Source: Megalobrama amblycephala (Eukaryota; Chordata; Actinopteri; Cypriniformes; Xenocyprididae). From it: a stretch of 64,000 nucleotides of DNA. The position numbers and the translations under genes are program-made. Shown here piece by piece: positions 16,380 to 28,500 of the stretch. Location of the stretch: positions 9,300,882-9,364,881 of the forward strand of contig NC_063066.1 in assembly GCF_018812025.1 (NCBI RefSeq), in the 5' to 3' direction. The notes under the pieces were generated by a model. That model was given only the letters and a program-made list of their open reading frames with translations. It was not told where the DNA came from and ran no database searches. The first letter of the stretch is position 1. Every line of letters starts with the position of its first letter.

Positions 16380-16557
16380 GCCACGAGGGGGCGGGGTTAT
16401 GTCACAATAAGGAAATGACACTAATACAAATCTTTCTTGAGTCAGTAGTAGCTGCGAGCCTGTTGTATCGGTGATCCTCTGTGAACTGTCGCCGGTTAGT
16501 TGTATGTTTTTTTCCAGCAGAGTGAACCGGACACCTCGCAGGACGCTGCTTTGAAAA
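16380..16557 (+). promoter_or_regulatory. presumed promoter and 5' UTR of the TM9SF2-like gene
   Basis: A GC box (GGGGCGGGG, about 16387-16395) is followed by a TGAGTCAG AP-1-like site at about 16439-16446, and the start codon lies at 16558. No TATA box is evident. The interval lies just right of a hAT insertion that separates it from the rbmx promoter. Confidence 0.5.
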
Positions 16558-19500
16558 ATGAAGTCTTTAAATCCGCGCTTTATATTTTTGTTGAGTCTAA
16601 CTCTAGTCAGCTCGAGCGTTGGATTCTACCTTCCGGGTTTAGCGCCAGTCAATTTCTGCGAGAAAAAACAGGAGGGAGATGCGGGGGAATGTCAGGTGAG
16701 CTTTTACTGTCCTATACGATTATGTACTGACAGTTGACACAGAACTAATGTTTAGGCAGTTAATAAGCAAATTCTGGAGTCTCTACATTGCAAATTCACG
16801 ATGAAAACACAAAAGTGTTGAGATGTGATAATAGTCAGCTGTCTTCTTGACCAAACTCTCCTGCTGTTATTCCCACAGACTGAGATACAGCTGTTGGTGA
16901 ATAGACTGGACTCTGTGGAATCAGTCCTGCCTTATGAATATGATGCGTAAGTATGCTTAACATTCACAATATAATCTTCATTATATTATCTACATGCATT
17001 TCTATAGAAAGCTGATCAGTGAGGGCATACTTTTTGCTTTAGGTTTGATTTTTGCAAAGACGTGAATGAAAGAAGGCCCTCAGAGAACCTTGGGCAGGTG
17101 TTGTTTGGAGAAAGAATAGAGACATCACCTTACAAGGTAAAATATTGTTTTTATTTTACATTTTTTAAATTTTATTTACTTTGTTGAATTTTATCTTTAA
17201 TGTCACCATGAAATCAAAATGGACAATTCGGTAACACTATTTAAGGTGATATAGTTACACATTGCTATAGTAATAAACTGTTATAAACTATAGGAAGTAC
17301 ATGTAGTAATTAAATTAAATTAAAACATTATGCATTATTACAAGTAACTAAGCCTAACTGTAACTCTATAGTAAGTAAATGTAGTTAATTCATGTTACTC
17401 AGTACTTATCTGAGCAAGTACAATGTTCATCTCCATAAAATAAAGTGTAACGACAATTGTTTTTTTTTAATGGAATATTGCAGTATTTATTATAAATGAT
17501 TTGTCCCGCACATTTTTTTAAATTCATTTGCCCTTGTAATCTTTAACCAAAATCTCCTCCCCTCCTACTACATTATCTCTTCTCTGATGACAAGTCATTT
17601 TTATAGCAAACCACAACAATCCAATCAATTCTCGATGGACAAAATCAAGTTCTGCCCTACATTTTTTTCTTTCTCGAGAAGCCATTTCACTCTGGTATTT
17701 GATACAACACGGAAGAAAAGACTATCGCAACTTTCATTTCTTGCCAACTTTAGTGTAGCAGTGACAGTTAAAAGATTATACACACTGCCTATGGAGACCT
17801 GGCATGTTGTATATCAAGTTTTACTAGTACTACAAGTTTTGCACTTTTCTAACTTTATGTTTTGTGTGACTTTGTTTTTAAATGTTATCATCATATAATT
17901 ATGTTGTTGATATTTAGACAGTGTATTCCTGTTTGTTACAATTCTGCAGTTATGTGCCTGTTATAATTAATCCAGTACTTTATGCTTCTCACATAATGGA
18001 TGGATCCTTCAGATCAGGGTTTCCGCGGGGTCTTAAAATGTCTTAAAAAGGTCTTAAATTTGACTTACTGAAACCTGCATAAACCCTGCAGATATTGATT
18101 TTAGAAATGTTTTTCCTTTAGTTTACATTTAAGGTTGACAAGCCATGTGAGAAGGTCTGCACCATGTCGTATGATAAAGATTCAAGAGAAGACAAGTTAA
18201 AGTTGGACTTTCTAAAGAGAGGGATGGAGCTGAATTACCAGCACCACTGGTAAGTCTACATGGGATGTCTGCAGTAGGCGTGGTAGCACTGTGGAAGTTG
18301 TAATCTTGCTTTATCAGTTACTAGCATGAGCAATATGCAATGCTCAAAACCTTTTAGAAAAGACACAATAACTGTCTGTCATCGTAGAATTTGGCATATA
18401 ATCCTTTACTGAATATATAATGAATGGTTGCAATGCTCAAAACCTTTTAGAAAAGACACAAGACTTATTGTCAACAGAGAGTTTGGCATTATATAATGCT
18501 TTATTGAATATGTAATGGTTGCACATACAGATTAGTGGATTTGGTTTATTCTTACACTTGTTTTGCAGGATTGTTGACAACATGCCTGTAACATGGTGTT
18601 ATCTTGTGGAAGACAATCAGCAAGTCTGCAACCCAGGATTTCCCATTGGATGCCTAGTAAACCAAGATGGAACCCCAAAGGATGCCTGTGTTATCAATGT
18701 GAGAGAGACTGTATATCACCACTAGCAGTCTGTGATGAGTTAAAAAGATTTAAAATGTTGATGAGAATTGTTTTTACTACAGTTTATTGAATATTTATTT
18801 AGTACATTGTCAAAATTATGATTTTGTTTAAAATCGCTGTTTTATGGGTGGTGATAAACATTTGAAGGGTTAAAAACTGCCTACTTTTCATGCACAGTTA
18901 AGTTTATGTAATAGTTTTTTGAAATGCATCTAATACATCAAAAATCATGTGTATCAAATGTCATGGGACACCAAAGTATACTGTATTTTTGGAATGTACT
19001 CAAAATTAAACTAAAAACGGTTTTGGTTTATATGACAACATGCAGTTAAATATAAATTAATTAATTAACTATATATGTATATTTTTAAGTTTAAAAACTT
19101 TATACCATAAGTTAAATCTTTATAACATTAGACTATGTTATCATGAATAGAACATTGACACAGTGGAAATATTTAGCTGATTAAAGAAATATCAACAATT
19201 TCAAAATACAAATAACAAAATGATTTAGTAAGAAAGGTAGAGAGAGATGCCATTTTGATGCTGACTAGCTGATTTTTTTCCACTCTTATAGGCTGATTTC
19301 AACAAGAAGAACACTTACTATCTTTTCAACCATGTGGACATCACCATATTTTACCACAATGTAGATGAAACGACTGGGATGGGTGCTCGACTTGTGGCAG
19401 CTACATTGGAACCTAAGAGGTCTGATTTTGCCACTTACTGTCTGTTACTAACTTTACTTTAAATAGTGTCCTTAACCTGATTTTAGGTCTTTCTCCACTT

Positions 19501-22500
19501 TCTGTGGGCCTATGAGACCAGTTTCAGCAAAAATGCTTTCTTATTTAACTAGAATTGAAAGTTAGGCATAGCAACACCTGTGACATCAATGAGAAAACCA
19601 AGTAAAAATTTACTGTAATGCACATGGATTAGAACATTATCTCATGTACAATATAGTTTTTTTTTTTTTTTTTTTAAGATATGAGAACTAAATCTAATCT
19701 AATCTAATTAATATAATATAAGTAATACATCTAATATATCTATATAACCCTTTAACACGTACGATCACACCGGTGTGATCAGTCTTGTCTGACCCCAGGA
19801 GCGTACGATCACACCGGTGTGATTAGAACGTTCAGTGCATTACGTGATCAACTGCCAAATTCAAATGTGCGTGCGCGCTTTGGCTGGCGCTAAACCAGAG
19901 ACGGACGCGCGCAGCGCTTTTCATATATTACATATATGCAGTGTTTTCAACCAAATAATGTTTATTGTAGATTTCAGACATTTAAATACACACGAGTACT
20001 AACAAAACAATATATTTAGATTTTGTAAAATACACAATGGTGTCTATAGAAGCGGAAATAACAACCCTTTCCATTATAATTAGACAACACGTTTTATTCA
20101 TATCAGATACACATTGTGAAAGTAACTTTAAAGCTTACTCTGTTCTTCCCCAGTTCACCGACTCACTTACTTTCATGTATTTCGGGAGAAGTGGATACAT
20201 TCACGGGTTGTAAATCCAACAGATCCGATTCTCTGTGCGGCGCAAACTAACATGGCGGCGCCCATCGCGCATATGGCTCAACTAACATGATCGTTATAAA
20301 GGTGTTTAAACTGCGAAACACATCCACTTGCACATATTTGTCAATCGGAATATTAGATATTTCATGCTATAGTCAACAAATTTGTGAATATTTTGAATAA
20401 CAAAGGAAAAATTAAATGAAAGCAGATTATACCATTCATACAGTGCTGCGGTGTGTCACATAACAAGCAATGACGCGTCACCATGGAAACCATAAAGTGA
20501 TATGTTCAAAATAACGGTCACTTCAAAAAACTCACGCTGGGGGGTCAGCCAGATTATTTAAAATTTACGTGAGAATATATATTATATGCAGTGTTGGGCA
20601 AAGTTACTTTTAAAAGTAATGCATTACAATATTGTGATACTCCCTAAAAAAGTGCATTATTTAGTTACTTTTTATAGAAAGCAATGCGTTAAGTTACTTT
20701 ACTTTTTCTCACCTTGACTGGGCTTTCTTGCTTGTTTTTTTTTACACTTTTTTTATATTTATCAAAAAAAAAATGAAATGAATAAGCCTCAGACTAAAGG
20801 AAATGCAAATTCATGACTGTACAGTAGAAGGCGAAGCACAACAAACCTTTCAGCTGTGCTGCCATTCTGGTTTGCAGAAGAACAGGACATAGGAGAAGAA
20901 AGTTCAACACTCTTACTAAAGTAATAAAAAACAAATAACAAATGTGATGTTTAATTAAAGTCATTTTGCTTATTGGTATAGTTGAAGCACCAAAGATACT
21001 GGTAATCTCTCATAAAGTATATTCATATTATTTAACATATATTGCATGTTTGCGTATCATTCTGATAGTTTAGATGGAACAGCAATAACCATCATGTTTA
21101 CACAGCACACATAACACCTCTGCACTTACTCATGATTTCTCTCAACATGGGAGAAGGGGAGTTGTCAGTCAATACATGGGAAAACAAAGTAACTTGCATT
21201 ACTTTTTTGAAAAAGTAACTCAGATATTTTGTTGTGAATTTAAAAGTAATGTGTTACTTGTTATTTGAAAAAAGTAATCTGATTACATAACATGTTACTT
21301 GTAATGCATTACCCCCAACACTGATTATATGTCTGTTGAACAGCATCAAGCATAGTGATAATGAAATCCAACGTGTGAAGGCTCTCCCATGGACATACCA
21401 GTAGAATTCACCAGTAATCTCAAATTGACCTACACTTATTCAATTCAATTTAAGGTAAGCTTGTTAATAAAGTCAGTATATAGAGATGGTTGGAAAGAAC
21501 TTTGTGTGACAGAGCTTTTTTTTCTCTTTTTTTTTAGCATAATAAAGAAATTAAGTGGGCTTCTCGATGGGATTACATTTTGGTTTCCATGCCTCACAGC
21601 AACATCCAGTGGTTCAGGTGAGTACAGAAATCCAAGCTGGTTGAAAATATCGGTAACAGTTTACAATAATGTTCATTAGTTAACATTAGTTAATTACATT
21701 AGTTAACATCAACTAATAATGAATTGCACGTATACAGCATTTATTAATCTTTGTTAATGTTAATTTCAACATTTAGTAATACATTATTAAAATCTTGTTA
21801 ACATTAGTTAATGCACTGTGAAGTAACATGAACAAACAATGGACAACTGTAATTTTATTAAAGGTGCCCTAGAATCAGAATTTGAATTTACCTCGGCATA
21901 GTTGAATAAGTTGAGTTCAGTACATGGAAATGACATACAGTGAGTCTCAAAACTCCATTGTTTCCTCCTCCTTATATAAATCTCATTTGTTTAAAAGACT
22001 TCCGGAAAACACTCGGATCTCAACATAACACCGACTGTTACATAACAGTCGGGATCATTAATATGTATGACCCCAATATTTGCATAATGCCAGCCCATTC
22101 GACGCATTAGACAAGGAAAGGCAGTATTAACGGCTGGATCTGTGCAAGGTAAGCAAGCAAGAACAACAGCGAAAAATGGCAGATGGAGCAATAATAACTG
22201 ACATGATCCATGATATCATGATATTTTTAGTGATATTTGTAAATTGTCTTTCTAAATGTTTCATTAGCATGTTGCTAATGTACTGTTAAATGTGGTTAAA
22301 GTTACCATCGTTTCTTACTGTATTCACGGAGACGAGAGTCGTTGCTATTTTCATTTTTAAACACGTGCAGTCTGTATAATGCATAAACACAACTTCATTC
22401 TTTATAAATCTCTCCAACAGTGTGTAATGTTAGCTTTAGCCACAGAGCAAAGCCTCAAACTCACACAGAATCAAACGTAACCATCTAAATAAATACTTTA

Positions 22501-25500
22501 CTCACATAATTCGAAGTATGCATACTGCATGCATGACGAACATCTTGTAAAGATCCATTTGAGGGTTATATTAGCTGTGTGAACTTTGTAAATGCACTGT
22601 ATTATAGTCGAGAGCTCGTGGGGCAGAGGGAACGCATCTCTTAAAGGGGCCGTGCTGAAAAAATCAGTGCATAGTTAATCATGCCCCAAAATAGGCAGTT
22701 AAAAAAATTAATAAAAAAAAATCTATGGGGTATTTTGAGCTGAAACTTCACAGACACATTCAGGGGACACCTAGGACTTATATTACATCTTGTAAAAAAA
22801 CAATCTAGGGCACCTTTAACTAATGTTAACGAAGATTAGTAAATACAGTAACAAATGTTTTGCTCATGGATAGTTCATGTTAGTTAATACATTAACTAAT
22901 GTTTAACTAATGAAGCTTATTGTGAAGTGTTACCAAAATATCATAACATTAAATAAAAATTCTGTGATTAATTATTCACCCTCATGTTGTTCCACAACCA
23001 TAAGTCCTTTGTTCATCTTCTGAACACAAATGAAGATTAATATTATTTTGGATATTGGATGTTGGGTAATACTATTTTGTAAATAAAGTGGTAAATTATG
23101 GGGTTTTTGGGGGGTGGGGTGGGGTGGGGGGCAAACAAAGCACTCACGTGGCTTCATAAAATTGAGGTTAAATCACTGGTCACATGGAGTACTGATGTCT
23201 TTCCTACCTTTCTGGACATTGAAAGTGGTAGTTGCGTTGGATCTCTATGGAGGGACAGAAACCTCTCAGATTTCGTTAAAAATATCTTCGTTTGTTTTCC
23301 GAAGATGAACGAAAGTCTTACGGACGTGTAATGATATCATTTTGGGTGAACTAACCCTTTAAGAATAAGAAGGCTCTTATGTCTATATTTCCATACATAT
23401 TAATGGACAATCTTCATGTTATTTTTTTCAGCATCATGAACTCTTTGGTTATTGTGCTCTTCCTGTCTGGCATGGTGGCCATGATCATGCTTAGAACATT
23501 GCACAGGGACATAGCCCAGTACAACCAGATGGACAAGGTACCTTGAATTTAATTTGTTCTCATTCCAACTGTTATCTAGATGAAATGAATGACTCCGTTA
23601 CGTCACTACAGTCTCTTGTGTCAACAGAGCTGACACTCCCATAGCAAACTTCCAGTTAATATATTGTGTTTGTTTTGAGTTATAATTGTCACGTCTTCAT
23701 GATCATAGATCCCAATCCTCAAGCACATATTGACTGACAATTTTCCTCTTAGTTTCAGTGTGTTATTATTTTTCTCATAATAATAACCAAAAGAATACAC
23801 CCAGTCAATGAATCCTCTGTTGTGACATTCACAGGCAGACTGGGTTAAGATCCCTACAGCTGCAAACATTACCTATGTAAGCTTATTAGCTTATGTTGTC
23901 ACTGGTGATTATGATTTGGGGTTTGTTTGGCTTCTGGGAACTTCCTTTGTATGGTAAAACAGCATAATTGTACATGATCACACTCACCAATCAAGGTAAA
24001 AAAAATGAAGGAGGCTGTTTTGCTATGAATAGATCATGACACTTATAATTCATATGTGATGTATCACATATTCACAAGTGTTTGCAGAATTTAAATGACT
24101 GTGTTCTGGCCATATTGGTTTATTTGATGATAATCATGTGAGGTTGGCTCACACATTGAGATTTGTTATATCTCCTGCAGGAGGAAGCCCAGGAGGAGTC
24201 TGGCTGGAAGCAGGTTCATGGTGATGTGTTTAGGCCACCCAGGATGGGCATGCTTTTGTCTGTCTTCCTCGGACAGGGCACTCAGATCTTCATCATGACC
24301 TTCATCACCCTTTGTAAGGGCAGATTTTGTATTGTACAAGCTAAACTTTAAGGGTTGCTTCTCTAGATCTGTGATTGAATATTTGAGTGCATTGTGTAAA
24401 TGCCACCAATTTTTTCATCAACATTTCTCATTTTTCTCCAATTTCTAATTTGTTAATTTAGGCTCAATAGACATCATGAACAATTGGTTTTACACATTTT
24501 GGTAGCATGTTATTTCACATTTCTGTTATAATACCATTCAATGAACAAAAGTGAGAATTCTGTTTTTCCCTTTAGTCTTGGCCTGTCTGGGCTTCCTGTC
24601 TCCAGCCAACAGAGGGGCTCTTATGACCTGTGCGGTGGTGTTGTGGGTTTTGCTTGGCACATCTGCTGGATATGTGTCTTCCAGGCTCTATAAGAGTAAG
24701 GAAATATTGCAGTGTCTTTTTTTATCTTATTTGCTTCTGGAAGTCATTGTGAAGTGAATTGAGGTACTTAAAAGTACTATTCTTTTTTTTGCGTTCTGTT
24801 AATTTCTGCATTTTCAGTGAGGGAAAAGTTACCACCTCAAATATGCTAAATATGAATCTTAATTGCTTCCATTTCCAATCAATGCTCTCTGTATCATCAG
24901 CTTTTGGTGGTGAAAACTGGAAAACCAATGTCCTTCTCACAGCCTTTTTGTGTCCTGGGTATGAATATTATTTTCATCTTCATTTTCCGAGAACAGAAAT
25001 AATATGATTTATGCCAGTATGCAGTTTCAAAGACGTGGCTTGTGTTTTTGCAGGATTGTGTTTGTGGATTTCTTCCTGATGAATCTGATCCTGTGGGTAG
25101 AGGGCTCCTCTGCTGCTGTTCCCTTTGGTACACTCGTGGCCATCCTGGCACTGTGGTTTGGCATCTCTGTTCCTCTCACTTTTATGGGTGCATACTTTGG
25201 CTTCAAAAAACCAGTGAGTATGCCTTCTTGAACAGACCATTCACACACGACACACATTCACACGCTTGCAGTGCATATGTGGTATGTATTTTTTTCAGTG
25301 CCCAAGTTAACAGGTTAGAGCAATCACACTACACACGGATGTGGCGTGGCAAGTGCATTGCAGGAACTGTGCGGTACAGCAGTGCAACAAATGTTTCTGC
25401 ACAAGTCTATTTTTGCTCTAAGTGATGTCACTTGTTTTTAGGCCAAAAATGTTTTTGTCACATACAGCAAACATCTCCTCACTATCCGCTAGCTGCCTGT

Positions 25501-28500
25501 ACCCTGAACACACTGTAAAAAAACGTGGTCTCTGTAGTCGCCACAAGCCCCGAAAACGGCAATAAAAACAAACTGGTGCAGCCTGGACCACGAATCATAA
25601 TAAACATGCTCCAGCCAATAACCGACAAGAATGATTTTAAATGCGCGTTCATGACTGTTTCAGGAAGCACGGAGGGGAGGGGGAGGAGGAGGAGGGAGGG
25701 TCTAGCTAGCCTCTGTTTTGTTTGACAACACTTCGAACGTCAACAGGAAGTTACATCCACCCAGGATCACTTAGAGCACCTTTAAAGTGCATAATAGCGC
25801 ATGGTTCATGGTCAAAATGAACACGGATTGACATGAAAATGTAGTAATTTTACCATATATGCATATAATTACTTTAAGCCTGGGGTAAAGCAAAGAAAAA
25901 CAAAACACTTACCAGGAGTTGTAAAAATAATTAATGCGGTAAATTATATCTAATGTATATTTCTGGGACATAATGTATATGTCTGAGAAATACAAAGTTC
26001 TGTCATGAAACTCTAGGCAATAGGTCCTTTAACTCAACCTGCTCATAATCACATCATTATATATTGGACACAGCTAATTGGTTCCTGCTGTATCAGTAGC
26101 CAATGAGCTTGCATGCTCAACCTTCAAATACTTGGGTAGTATTTGCCTTAGCAGTGCAGAACGCTCTCAGAAACCCTTCACCTTCCCCAGCTGCACCTGT
26201 ATAGATCTGCTATGGTAGTAGCTAGTCCTGTACTTGCTCTGCAGCAATAAAAGAAGCAGCAGCTTCAGATCTATCCTGCCCAGACCAAACATATCAACAT
26301 TGTCATTCCCATTACCATGCCAAACATTCCGAGAGTTGTCATGACAGAACTAGACGCGGAACAAGAAGGCTACACAATGGATGACACTCATCTAATCACA
26401 GAATTGTGTGACTCGCAAGACTTTTCAAATAAAGAAACATGAAAGAAAGACATGGGAGGCAATTTCATTTGCATCCTAATATATAAATCTATATAGAAAT
26501 GAATTGAATATTACCTTGCTTATATTTATTGTGTTTAAAGCCATGGATCAGTAGTGCACTGCAAACACGTCTTATGTGAAAGCACAACATGCTGCTTCCA
26601 CACCACACTAAAATTCAACAAAGTGCAATTCTAATAACTGACATTCCGACAGGTGCTGATTCCACACTTGAGGATACAAAGAAATGACATTTAAAAATAG
26701 GTTCACAGATTTTGAATCTTATGCTTGCCTACTTATGTATTTCTAAACATTTGAATCAGCTGCTATTGCAGTTCCCATCTGTGTGAGCTTTTCTTTTGGC
26801 ACGCTGTCATGCACGATATCATGAATGTGGGTGTTTTTATTTTCCTGTTTTAACAGGGCATCGAGCCACCGGTGCGAACAAACCAGATCCCACGCCAAAT
26901 TCCTCAGCAGTCATTCTTCACCAAACCTGTGCCGGGCATCATCATGGGCGGCATCCTGCCCTTCGGCTGCATCTTCATCCAGCTCTTCTTCATCCTCAAC
27001 AGCATTTGGTAGAGTTTGAAATCATATCATGCTGAAATGAGTTGATGTGAGAACTGATGTTTTGACCCTACGATAAACTAATGAAATGTTTCTCTGCAGG
27101 TCTCATCAGATGTATTACATGTTTGGCTTCCTTTTTCTGGTGTTCATCATCCTTGTCATTACCTGCTCTGAGGCAACTATTCTGCTCTGCTACTTCCATT
27201 TATGCGCAGAGGTGAGATTGAACACTGATGATGGCATCTTTTAAATTAAATGTTGAATTTTACATTTTTTTTGTTCATGTTTGTCTGGTTCTTAATCATC
27301 TTTATATACAGTCTTGGACACTGACCTCTAGTGGACATTTCTCATTAACTGATATGAATGAGTCTTCATCTCATTAGAGTCTATATCATTTTAAACATTG
27401 GTCTAAAGTGCTATTATTATTATTATTATTATTTTTTTTTAAATAATTTTGTAACTTTTTTTTGTTTAAAGCCTTCCTATTTGTATTTGACAGGATTATC
27501 ATTGGTGGTGGCGATCATTCCTGACCAGTGGATTCACAGCGGTGTATCTGTTTGTCTACGCATTGCATTACTTCTACTCAAAACTACAAATTGTAGGGGC
27601 TGCAAGCACCATCCTCTACTTTGGCTACACCATGATCATGGTGCTCATTTTCTTCATTTTCACAGGTATGTGAGAGATGGTCTGTTTCCCTTAAGTTGAT
27701 ATACATGTATTCCTAATGAAAATTGTTGGTACAGGTCTTTTGGTTGTGCATGCATGTGTACAGAACATATACAGCGTTGTTTTAACCTTCGCACATGCTG
27801 AACTTCTGTGTGTGCTGAATGTAAAGATGGGATGATACAGATTTGATCGATATACATTTATGTTATGAACGCAGGACCCACAGCTGCTGTGGGGAAATTC
27901 AAGTTTTCCAAATGAGACATGCTTTATATTGAGAGCTTCAGACTAACTCATGAGCCTACAGTTTAAAGTGGCTTGCCCTACTGTCTAATGTGTGTGTTGC
28001 GTAATGCCTCTGAGACCTGTTGTCCTCAGCACATAAATTAGATTTTGTATCATGATCTGTAAATGTTAGAAATTCACATCAGTATTTCCATTGCGCATAA
28101 AGGCTCATCCTGACAGCAAGTGAGTCAAACAGACAAATAGAATGAATAGTTCAATAATTCTGACTAAAATATACCTTTTAATATCCATTTCAATTGTAGT
28201 CTTTCTTTTATGCTATCATCACTGGCTGTATTCAAACGAGAAAACAGCACATGTAGTCCAGTTCACATTTCGCTGAATTCTCCTCCTCATTCAAATGACC
28301 ACTTTAACCATTAACCAGTTTAGAGTAAATTAAACACAAGAAAAATGTGTAATCTTTGAGCACAGAGCTGAACATGTACCATTCACCACGTTTACTCTAC
28401 AGGGTAGGATTACACCAGCCTTTCGTAAGTTCTTACTTAAAGGGTTAGTTCACCCAAAAATGAAAATTCTGTCATTAATGTAGTTCCAAACCCGTAAGAC

